Source: JBBWZH01 sp035544115
GTDB lineage: Bacteria; Actinomycetota; Actinomycetes; Mycobacteriales; CADCTP01
DNA: 64,000 bases
Reading direction: 5' to 3'
NCBI GenBank assembly: GCA_963714145.1
Contig: OY970235.1
Span: 9,114,001-9,178,000 of the forward strand
In this document: positions 58,287-64,000 of the stretch, one piece after another
How positions within the stretch are numbered: the stretch's first letter is position 1
How the letters are laid out: the number at the start of each line of letters is the position of its first letter
Program-made: the position numbers and the translations under genes
Notes under the pieces: model-generated
Told to the model about the DNA's origin: nothing
Database searches by the model: none
The model's input: only the letters and a program-made list of their open reading frames with translations

Positions 58287-59228
58287 GTGGCCGACCGACA
58301 AGCAGTGTCCACAGTGGATAAGTCCCGAGTGGACTCACCGACGGAAGGCAGAAACCCGCGTACCGTTGAGATCGATCAACTGTCCACTATGGACGTATTG
58401 CGGTTGGTGAGCGCTGAGGACGCTGCCGTCGCGCCGGCGGTGGCGGCCGCCCTGCCGGAGTTGGCCCGCGCCGTCGACCTGGTGGTGGCCGCGCTGCGGG
58501 CCGGCGGCCGGGTGCACTACGTCGGCGCCGGCACATCCGGCCGGATCGCCGCGATGGACGCCGAGGAACTCGGCCCGACCTACGGCCTGGAACCCGGCCG
58601 GGTGGTCGCGCACGTGGCGCCGTACGAGCCGGCCGGTGGCGCCAGCGGCCGGCCCGAGGACGGCGAGGACGACGGCAGCCGCGGCGCCACCGTCGGTGCC
58701 CAGATCGCCGCCGGCGATGTCGCGGTCGGCATCGCCGCCAGTGGCCGCACCCCGTACGTGATCGCCGCCCTCGACGGCGCGGCCGCGGCCGGTGCCCGCA
58801 CCGTGCTGGTCAGCTCGAACCCGCGGGCGCCGCTGGGCCGATCGGTGGACGTGCACGTCTGCGTGGACACCGGTCCGGAGGTGGTCACCGGCTCCACCCG
58901 GCTGAAGGCCGGCACCGCGCAGAAACTGGTGCTGAACGCGCTGTCCACCACGTCGATGGTGCAGCTGGGCCGGACCTGGTCGAACCTGATGATCGGCGCG
59001 GTGGTCAGCAACGAGAAGCTGCGCGGCCGGCTGGTGAACGCCCTCGCCGGCGCCACCGGCGAGGACCCGGAGACGTGCGCCCAGGCGCTGTCCGCGGCCG
59101 ATGGCGAGGGCCGTACCGCGCTGCTCTGCCTGCTCGCCGGGGCCGCGCCGGAGCCGGCCCGGGCGGCGCTGGCCGCGTCCGGCGGGGCCGTCCGGCCGGC
59201 GCTGGCCGCGCTGACCCGAGCCGGTTAG
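58287..59228 (+). CDS. murQ: N-acetylmuramic acid 6-phosphate etherase
   Basis: MurQ cleaves the lactyl ether of MurNAc-6-P to give GlcNAc-6-P and lactate, linking peptidoglycan turnover to the same pathway as NagA. The SIS core shows GRVHYVGAGTSGRIAAMDA and VAVGIAASGRTPYV, with the catalytic acidic residues in DAEELGPTYGL and KLRGRLVN. The C-terminal ALSAADGEGRTALLCLL belongs to the UBA-like helical end. GTG 58287 is chosen: GAGGGA lies six bases upstream. The gene ends the operon. Confidence 0.92.
   Translation: MADRQAVSTVDKSRVDSPTEGRNPRTVEIDQLSTMDVLRLVSAEDAAVAPAVAAALPELARAVDLVVAALRAGGRVHYVGAGTSGRIAAMDAEELGPTYGLEPGRVVAHVAPYEPAGGASGRPEDGEDDGSRGATVGAQIAAGDVAVGIAASGRTPYVIAALDGAAAAGARTVLVSSNPRAPLGRSVDVHVCVDTGPEVVTGSTRLKAGTAQKLVLNALSTTSMVQLGRTWSNLMIGAVVSNEKLRGRLVNALAGATGEDPETCAQALSAADGEGRTALLCLLAGAAPEPARAALAASGGAVRPALAALTRAG
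58308..58318. repeat. Odd palindrome TCCACAGTGGA
   Basis: This copy of the recurrent 11-base motif lies in the first codons of murQ, 75 bases before another at 58383. Confidence 0.4.
58383..58393. repeat. Odd palindrome TCCACTATGGA
   Basis: This is the second copy of the 11-base motif within murQ; GAGTGGACTC lies between the two. Confidence 0.4.
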
Positions 59229-59512
59229 CCGGGGGAGTTCGGCCCCGATGTCCGAACCGGCTCGGGGCTGGGTGGCGCGGATCGGTGCTGTCGGCGATTT
59301 CGCCGGTGTGACCCCGGCCGCGTCACGGCGGGTGACGTCCGTCACAACTGCTACTCTCCGTGCCCACAGGACCCAGCTCCGTCGATCAAACTCACCCATC
59401 TGGGGGCGCCATGGCACGGTGCCTGAACCACCCGGCCTTGCCAGCACGTACGACGCACGTAGCCTTCATGCGACCTCCGGTTGTCTGCCACCCACACGGG
59501 TGGCACTGGAAG
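59229..59512. other. Long leader/intergenic DNA before the riboswitch
   Basis: No gene is supported here. It contains a perfect 7-bp hairpin (59487-59504, GCCACCC-ACAC-GGGTGGC) and shorter inverted repeats around 59405-59425. The promoter for the riboswitch transcript is expected in its second half but no sigma site is unambiguous. Confidence 0.5.
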
Positions 59513-59660
59513 GTCACCGCCGAATCGCGGACCGATCACAGATCAGTCTCGAACCGGGGACCCAACCGGATCCATTGGGGTGAATCGGCGCCACGGCCTC
59601 CAGCCGTCGCGCGGTAGGGCGTCTTCCCCGCCCGAACCCGTCAGCTAACCCGGTAGGCGG
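59513..59660 (+). ncRNA. ydaO/yuaA c-di-AMP riboswitch
   Basis: The leader carries the conserved blocks of the ydaO class in order: CCGCCGAATC, CGGGGACCCAACCGGATCC, GGGGTGAATCGGC, GCGGTAGGGC and CGAACCCGTCAGCTAACCC...GTAGGC. In this class c-di-AMP binding usually turns expression off. It ends 27 bases before the NlpC/P60 start; actinobacterial members typically control cell-wall hydrolases (nlpC, rpf), exactly the gene found next. Confidence 0.92.
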
Positions 59661-59686
59661 ACAGTGGGAGAACAGGAGTCGCCTCG

Positions 59687-60769
59687 GTGCACAAACCGAG
59701 ACCTGGCAAACCCCTCGTACGATCACTTTCGGTAGCAGCTGCGGTGATGCTGTTTGTCGGCCTTTCGGTCGGCTCCGGCCAGTCCGCGCTAGCTGCTCCG
59801 GCCGCTCCACCAACGACGCCGCGCACCGCCGCCCAGGCGCTCGCGCAACTCAAGGCGTTCAACGATCAGTTTGAGAAGATCACCGAGCAGTTCAACGACG
59901 CTCGGGTGTTGCAGAAGAAGCGTCTCGGTGAGGCCCAGGCGGCGGCCCGCAAGGCCGCGGCGGCGCAGAAGCAGGTCACTGCGCTGGCCGGCCAGGTGCG
60001 CCATGTCGTGTCGTCCGCGTACAGCAGCGTGCCGCTCAGCCAGTTCGGCATCATGCTGACCAGCGGCTCGCCGCAGCAGTTCCTGGAGCAGATCAGCGCC
60101 CTGAACGCGCTCGCCGGCCGGCGGGCGACCCTGCTGGCGAAGGCCAACCGGGTGCGGACGGCGTCAGTCAAAGCCGTGGCCGACGCCAAGACCGCGGTCG
60201 CCGCGGTGAACAAGCTGACCGCCGATCTCGCCACCCGCCGGACCGACCTGGCCCGCCGGTCAGCCGAGAGCAAGCGGCTGTTCACCAGCCTGACCGCCAA
60301 GGAGCGGCAGGCGTTCCTGGACCAGCAGGGCGCCAGCACCGAAGACCGGGCCAGCCGCAGCACACCGCGGCAGGGCACCGGCGGCGGCACTCCGCCGCCA
60401 GTCGTCAACGTGCCGGCCAGCGGTCGGGCCGCGGTCGCGGTGGCAACCGCCAAGGCACAGGTGGGCAAGCCGTACGTGTGGGCGGCCGCTGGGCCGAGCG
60501 CGTTCGACTGCTCCGGCCTGACCATGTACTCGTGGGCAGCCGCCGGAGTGGGCCTGCCGCACTCCAGTTCGATGCAGATCAACGTGGGCAGCCGGATCTC
60601 GCGGTCCCAGCTGCAGCCGGGCGACCTGGTGTTCTTCTACAGCCCGATCCACCACGTGGGCATCTACGTCGGCAACGGCATGATGATCCACGCCCCCACC
60701 GAGAACGACTCGGTGAAGTACGCCTCGATCGACAACATGCCGTTCTCCGGAGCATCCCGCCCCGGCTGA
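59687..60769 (+). CDS. Secreted NlpC/P60 peptidoglycan hydrolase
   Basis: This 360-aa endopeptidase would cut peptide stems of peptidoglycan. A signal peptide (1-37, cut after ALA) is followed by a coiled-coil region (45-220, Ala/Gln/Lys/Arg-rich), a Thr/Pro/Gly linker and the catalytic NlpC/P60 domain (245-360). The triad is Cys275 (AFDCSGLT), His323 (IHHVGIYVG) and His335 (MIHAP). The RipA-like layout of coiled coil plus NlpC suggests control by autoinhibition or an FtsEX-type partner. Expression is under the c-di-AMP riboswitch, and GGAG stands before the GTG. Confidence 0.93.
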   Translation: MHKPRPGKPLVRSLSVAAAVMLFVGLSVGSGQSALAAPAAPPTTPRTAAQALAQLKAFNDQFEKITEQFNDARVLQKKRLGEAQAAARKAAAAQKQVTALAGQVRHVVSSAYSSVPLSQFGIMLTSGSPQQFLEQISALNALAGRRATLLAKANRVRTASVKAVADAKTAVAAVNKLTADLATRRTDLARRSAESKRLFTSLTAKERQAFLDQQGASTEDRASRSTPRQGTGGGTPPPVVNVPASGRAAVAVATAKAQVGKPYVWAAAGPSAFDCSGLTMYSWAAAGVGLPHSSSMQINVGSRISRSQLQPGDLVFFYSPIHHVGIYVGNGMMIHAPTENDSVKYASIDNMPFSGASRPG

Positions 60770-60790
60770 GACTCGCGGCCCCCCTCAGGC

Positions 60791-60832
60791 GGAGGGCTGG
60801 GATCTCCGGATCCCAGCCCTCCGTTTCATTTC
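60791..60832 (+). terminator. Intrinsic terminator after the NlpC gene
   Basis: GGAGGGCTGGGATC and GATCCCAGCCCTCC form a perfect 14-bp stem with loop TCCG, followed by the T-rich GTTTCATTTC. Confidence 0.88.
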
Positions 60833-60875
60833 GGCCAGCCCTCCGTGCTATTTGGACGGTCCGGTTCGGACAGTC

Positions 60876-61421
60876 CTAACTGGACGGGCCGGCCGCGGCG
60901 ACCGGCCAGGCCGGGTCGAAGCCGGCCACCACGTCGTCGGCCAGCCCGGCCTCGCTCGGGCCCGGCGGCCCCAACCGGCCGGTGCGGGCGTCCACGAACC
61001 GCACCCCGGCACCGGCCAGCAGCGCCAGGTTCGGGGCCCAGACCGGGTGCCCCCACAGCCGGGCGCTGACCATCGGCACCAGCACCAGCCGGGTCCCGGA
61101 CGCCAGCGCCTCGCACAGCACCCCGGACGGATAGTTGTCCATGATTCCGGCGGCGAGCTTGTTCACCGTGTTGAAGGTGGCCGGGCAGGCCAGCACCGCC
61201 GCCGGCGTCGGGAACCGCTTCGGCTGGTCCGGCCGCCGCTGCTGGGTCAGCACCGGCGACCCGGTCACCGCCTCGACCCGGGCCTGATCCACCCAGCCGG
61301 CCGCGTCCGCCGTCGCGATCACCCGCACCTGCCAGCCGACCGCCACCGCCGCCGCCGCGACCTCGTCCGCCCGCGCCGCCAGCGGCGCCCCACCCACCAC
61401 CAGCGCCAGGAAGTCACCCAT
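60876..61421 (-). CDS. Flavoprotein (PPC decarboxylase-like fold)
   Basis: The 181-aa protein belongs to the homo-oligomeric flavin-containing Cys decarboxylase-like fold. LALVVGGAPLAAR is the N-terminal strand-turn, VLACPATFNTVNKLAAGIMDN carries the TxNxxxKxxxGxxDN flavin/substrate pattern, and LVPMVSARLWGHPVW the later core. Full CoaBC is about 400 aa, so this is a stand-alone paralogue whose substrate is unknown. It converges on the NlpC gene and shares its terminator region. Confidence 0.85.
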   Translation of the reverse strand: MGDFLALVVGGAPLAARADEVAAAAVAVGWQVRVIATADAAGWVDQARVEAVTGSPVLTQQRRPDQPKRFPTPAAVLACPATFNTVNKLAAGIMDNYPSGVLCEALASGTRLVLVPMVSARLWGHPVWAPNLALLAGAGVRFVDARTGRLGPPGPSEAGLADDVVAGFDPAWPVAAAGPSS

Positions 61422-61555
61422 CCCGCCGTTCTACTCCCCAGGGCCGGCCGCCCGTCGCCCATGCACCACCACGGCGACTCAAACCGGCACCGACCCGCAT
61501 GGGACACTGGCCCCGGCGGCCGACCCGTCCAACGAGTCGACCCTCACGCAGGTCA

Positions 61556-61628
61556 GCCCTCGTAGCTCAGGGGATAGAGCAACGGTTTCCTAAACCGTGT
61601 GTCGCAGGTTCGATTCCTGCCGGGGGCA
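61556..61628 (+). tRNA. tRNA-Arg (anticodon CCT)
   Basis: The acceptor GCCCTCG pairs with CGGGGGC (one T-G pair), the D-arm is GCTC...GAGC, the anticodon arm ACGGT-TTCCTAA-ACCGT gives anticodon CCT, and the T-arm contains GGTTCGATTCC. It decodes AGG. The CCA end is not encoded. A 23-bp copy of its 3' part lies 123 bases downstream. Confidence 0.95.
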
Positions 61629-61640
61629 CAAGCTCCGGGT

Positions 61641-61727
61641 GACCCTGCTCGCGCTACGCGCTCACCAGATCGCTTGTCATGCTTGCTCCGGGGCCGAGCC
61701 CCGGGAAACCCCACGGTGCGGCCGGCG
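61641..61727 (+). repeat. Dispersed ~90-bp repeat, copy B
   Basis: It matches the element upstream of the ABC exporter operon (22327-22415, opposite strand): GACCCTGCTCGCG at the start, GTCATGCT in the middle and GGGGCCGAGCCCC plus CCCCACGGTGCGGCCGGCG at the end. The differences are isolated substitutions and small gaps. It fills the space between the tRNA and the duplicated tRNA end. Confidence 0.8.
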
Positions 61728-61748
61728 CAGGTTCGATTCCTGCCGGGG
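61726..61748 (+). repeat. Duplicated 3' end of tRNA-Arg
   Basis: These 23 bases (CGCAGGTTCGATTCCTGCC plus GGGG) are identical to 61603-61625 in the tRNA T-arm and acceptor. This is the form of an attachment-site footprint left by an integrating element, or a tRNA fragment carried with the dispersed repeat. Confidence 0.85.
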
Positions 61749-61815
61749 CACGCTGTGCAAGGTCATCGAGACCTTGTGTACCTGCCTGGCGCCTGAGTCG
61801 CCCGGCATCACCGAG

Positions 61816-62130
61816 CTAGCGGCACTCGTCCAGCTGGAAGATCATGCTGCGCACCGGGGCGAGTTCCTGCAGGTGCGCCGCGTCGAGGGCGGTGGCGCGG
61901 CCCTCGGGCGAGGCGAATGCGGCGCGTAGGTCTTCCATCGAGTCCCATTCCAGTTCGGCGATCAGGTGGTAGGGCACTTCACCGCGTACGGCGGTGGCGT
62001 TGCGGCCGATCGTGTACCGGCGCAGCCGCGGCAGTCGGCGGCCGAGCGGGACGTGGACCTGGTCGTAGTGCCGATCGAAGGCCTCGGGATCGGCCGGCGT
62101 GTCGTAGACGGCGAGGAAGCGGACCGTCAT
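61816..62130 (-). CDS. EthD-family small protein
   Basis: The 104-aa protein has a ferredoxin-like dimeric alpha/beta barrel: MTVRFLAVYDTPADPEAFDR, HVPLGRRLPRLRRYTIGR and LIAELEWDSMEDLRAAFASPEG. EthD relatives act in ether or polyketide degradation or as small-ligand binders; the specific role is unknown. Its ATG overlaps the stop of the short ORF upstream as TGATG. It lies downstream of a SigG/SigJ-like sigma factor and may be in its operon. Confidence 0.88.
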   Translation of the reverse strand: MTVRFLAVYDTPADPEAFDRHYDQVHVPLGRRLPRLRRYTIGRNATAVRGEVPYHLIAELEWDSMEDLRAAFASPEGRATALDAAHLQELAPVRSMIFQLDECR

Positions 62131-62261
62131 CAGGCGGCCCGCCCGTACCGGGCTGGGACGGCGGCACCGGCCCGTTCGGCCGAGCGTCGCGCCGGCGCGG
62201 CGCCGTCGGGCAACAGCCGCCGGCCGCTGCCGAGGACGAACTGGATGACGATGACGCTCAC
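62130..62261 (-). CDS. 43-codon small ORF coupled to the EthD gene
   Basis: GTG 62261 has GGGAGA six bases upstream and the TGA overlaps the EthD ATG by one base. The product begins VSVIVIQFVLGSGRRLLPDG, a short hydrophobic strand followed by an Arg/Ala-rich tail. No family is recognised. It may be a translated leader that couples EthD to ribosomes, or a small protein. Confidence 0.4.
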   Translation of the reverse strand: MSVIVIQFVLGSGRRLLPDGAAPARRSAERAGAAVPARYGRAA

Positions 62262-62316
62262 GATGGTCTCCCTCGGCTCGACGTTCGCCGGTACATACCG
62301 GCGGGGCCGGGTCAAC

Positions 62317-63255
62317 TCATCGCTCCGGGCGGAGCTTTTCTGATGCCGGGGACTCTGCCAGTCCGAAGGCGGCGAACACGCCGGGATCGGCGAACACCAC
62401 GTTGTGCGAGACCAGGCCACCGGTCACCGTGAAGACCTGAAGGGTGTGCAGCCGGTGGCCGCCTCCGGACTCCGGCGCGTACGCGGCGAGCGCCGGCTGC
62501 CCGTTCGCGGTCAGTTCCGCCGTGACCCATCCCGCGCCGCGCAGCCGGAACACCCGGTGCATGAACCGGCCGTAGTCCCGGCTGCCCCGGTACCACAGCG
62601 GCACCGGCGGCATCTCGAGGACGACCTCGTCGGTGACCAGCCGGACGAGCGCCGGAACGTCGGCCGCTTCGAAAGCCCGCGCGTACCGCCGGACGACCTC
62701 CCGGTCTTTGGGATCGTCCGGCTCCCGCACGTCGCCGAGATCACCGACGCCGGCCAGCGTGGCGCGGGCCCGCTGCAGGGCGCTGTTGACCGCCGGAACC
62801 GACATGTCCAACTGCACGGCGACCTCGGCCGCGCTGAACTCCAACACCTGACGGAGCACCAGGACGGCTCGCTGACGCGCCGGCAGGGCCTGCAGCGCCG
62901 CCACCAGGGCGAGCCGTATGTCGGCCCGCACGTCGAGCTCCATCCGCGCGTCCGGAAACGGCTCCAGCCACGGAACGGCCGGAGCGGGCGTCAGCGCCGC
63001 CTCGGGATCGTTGCTCGGTGCCCCCAGCCCGGTGGGCAACGGCCGCCGGTCACGGCCCGTCAACGCCGTCAGGCAGGCGTTGGTGGCGATCCGGTACAGC
63101 CAGGTCCGCACCGAGGCACGGCCCGCGTCGTACCGGTCGCGCGCTTGCCACGCCCGCAACAGAACGTCCTGGACCACGTCCTCCGCGTCGTGGAAGGAGC
63201 CCAGCATCCGGTAGCTGTACGCCACCAACTCGGTCCGGTACGGCTCGAGGTCCAT
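62317..63255 (-). CDS. ECF sigma factor with SnoaL-like C-terminal domain
   Basis: The 312-aa protein has sigma region 2 (LVAYSYRMLGSFHDAEDVVQ, VRTWLYRIATNACLTAL) and region 4 (ALPARQRAVLVLRQVLEFSA, VPAVNSALQRARATL). From about residue 185 it carries a SnoaL/NTF2-like domain (YARAFEAADVPALVRLVTDE, LQVFTVTGGLVSHNVVF). This layout matches SigG/SigJ-type ECF factors, where the fused domain replaces a separate anti-sigma factor. ATG 63255 (MDLEPYRTELVAYSYR) is chosen; a GTG in frame at 63282 adds nine residues. Confidence 0.9.
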   Translation of the reverse strand: MDLEPYRTELVAYSYRMLGSFHDAEDVVQDVLLRAWQARDRYDAGRASVRTWLYRIATNACLTALTGRDRRPLPTGLGAPSNDPEAALTPAPAVPWLEPFPDARMELDVRADIRLALVAALQALPARQRAVLVLRQVLEFSAAEVAVQLDMSVPAVNSALQRARATLAGVGDLGDVREPDDPKDREVVRRYARAFEAADVPALVRLVTDEVVLEMPPVPLWYRGSRDYGRFMHRVFRLRGAGWVTAELTANGQPALAAYAPESGGGHRLHTLQVFTVTGGLVSHNVVFADPGVFAAFGLAESPASEKLRPER

Positions 63256-63334
63256 CGCCCGATGATCTCGCAGGCGGTGCACCGGACGGGTCCTGGCCGG
63301 CTGATCGGCATCAGCCGGCGAACTGAGCTGGTCG

Positions 63335-63712
63335 TCACCCAGCCAGCGTGGCGCAGAACTCGTTGCCTTCGGGATCCGCCAGGACCAGCAAGGTCTCCTG
63401 CTCGGACAGGACGGTAGCGCCCAGCGCGAGGAGTTCGTTCAAGTGGGTCCGGTCCCGCAGTTCGATGTCGACGTGCATCCGGTTCTTCGCGGTCTTGGGT
63501 TCTGGAACCTCCTGGAGGAAGAAGACCGGTGATCCGCCCGGGGCGTCGATGGCCACCATCGGGTCGGTCTCCGGGGTCAGTCCCCGCGCGGCGAGCCGGG
63601 CGATCTCGGCCTCGTCGTACGGCCTGATCCGCCAGCCGAGGGCGACCTCCCAGAACCGCGCCAGCCGGGCCGCGTGCCGGCAGTCCAGCACGATCCCCAC
63701 AACACTGCTCAT
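63335..63712 (-). CDS. VOC-family (glyoxalase-like) protein
   Basis: The 125-aa protein is a single-unit vicinal oxygen chelate protein: GIVLDCRHAARLARFWEVALG at the start, VFFLQEVPEPKTAKNRMHVDI in the middle and LVLADPEGNEFC at the end. His in NRMHVDI and Glu in GNEF are the likely metal positions. Substrates in this group include glyoxalase- and bleomycin-type ligands; none can be assigned. It stands alone between the sigma factor and a repeat protein. Confidence 0.9.
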   Translation of the reverse strand: MSSVVGIVLDCRHAARLARFWEVALGWRIRPYDEAEIARLAARGLTPETDPMVAIDAPGGSPVFFLQEVPEPKTAKNRMHVDIELRDRTHLNELLALGATVLSEQETLLVLADPEGNEFCATLAG

Positions 63713-63781
63713 CCCGCCGCTCCCCGCCTGGTCAGCACCGGTTCGCCCGCCGGCACAACCCGGCTGAGGGGTGCGCCGTGC

Positions 63782-64000
63782 TCACGGGGTGGGGGTGGAC
63801 TGGATGGCCCAGCCCGTGCCGTTCCAGCCCTCGGCCAGCGCCGTGTAGCTGGGGTTCAGGTCGTACCCGACGGCGCTGCAGGTCGGGGCTGCGGTGCACG
63901 ACACCCCGAACAGGTAGCTGGCCGTGGCACCGCTCGGGTTCGGGGTGGACTGGACCGCCCAGGCCGTACCGTCCCAACGCTCGGCCAGCGTCTCGTACTC
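63782..64000 (-). CDS. Repeat protein, 3' end only
   Basis: The frame is open from the window edge to TGA at 63784-63782, giving 72 residues. They hold two blocks of a repeat with core WDGTAWAVQSTPNPSG and WNGTGWAIQSTPTP, separated by VSCTAAPTCSAVGYDLNP. Such WNGTxW repeats with paired cysteines make secreted beta-propeller-like proteins in actinobacteria, function unknown. The N-terminus and any signal peptide lie beyond the window. Confidence 0.7.
   Translation of the reverse strand, partial: EYETLAERWDGTAWAVQSTPNPSGATASYLFGVSCTAAPTCSAVGYDLNPSYTALAEGWNGTGWAIQSTPTP

Noticed and set aside
59360..59617. An 85-codon open frame before the NlpC gene
   Set aside because: It runs through the conserved core of the c-di-AMP riboswitch and has no recognisable protein features.
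61597..61929. A 110-codon open frame starting inside tRNA-Arg
   Set aside because: It translates the tRNA, the dispersed repeat and the tRNA-end copy; no coding evidence.

Overview
The window is about 64 kb of very GC-rich DNA with GTG, TTG and possibly CTG starts, tightly packed genes, a SepH homologue, a DasR-type regulator and an actinobacterial c-di-AMP riboswitch upstream of an NlpC/P60 gene. This points to a filamentous actinomycete chromosome. The style resembles Micromonosporaceae such as Actinoplanes, but that is inference. No phage, transposase or CRISPR array was seen.

Layout. 1-2.1 kb: the 3' part of an MFS exporter, a small membrane-anchored protein and an RNA 2',3'-cyclic phosphodiesterase. 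2.2-16.2 kb: four paralogous FtsX-type ABC permeases of about 920-935 aa, two separate ATPases and an aldo/keto reductase, all on the minus strand. The permeases share a start-proximal promoter-like box and an upstream motif at fixed distance. 16.2-18.7 kb: a PhoD-like phosphatase and a SpoU/TrmH methyltransferase. 18.7-26.3 kb: a heterodimeric ABC exporter (one subunit interrupted by six frame changes), an MFS carrier and a membrane GGDEF-EAL protein. 26.3-35.4 kb: sepH, a start-less fragment, serC, a frame-broken AbiEi-like gene, citrate synthase 2, pdxH, MFS, an NYN-domain protein and a UdgX-type uracil-DNA glycosylase. 36.4-40.9 kb: a four-gene operon resembling a type VII secretion substrate cassette, including a protein with Asp-rich thrombospondin-3-like repeats. 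41-48.1 kb: a NatAB-type ABC pair (ATPase frame-broken), secreted Asp-box and sedolisin proteins, a lipoprotein and a DUF5709 protein. 48.3-52.5 kb: a small hypothetical, a DedA protein with a repeat tail and a 933-aa membrane protein with a hydrolase-like motif.

52.6-59.2 kb is an amino-sugar module: PTS EIIC and a GntR/DasR-type regulator on the minus strand, and divergently nagA, a double-SIS deaminase-like gene, PTS EIIB, EIIA and murQ. A dre-like operator lies in the divergent promoter. Together these would import GlcNAc as GlcNAc-6-P, convert MurNAc-6-P into the same intermediate, deacetylate it and deaminate it to fructose-6-P.

59.5-64 kb: a ydaO/c-di-AMP riboswitch and its NlpC/P60 cell-wall hydrolase, a flavoprotein, tRNA-Arg(CCT) followed by a copy of its own 3' end and a dispersed repeat, an EthD protein, a SigG/SigJ-like sigma factor, a VOC protein and the 3' end of a repeat protein.

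Eight single-base frame changes fall in three otherwise well-preserved genes. Either these are recent pseudogenes or the assembly has local indel errors; raw reads would decide.
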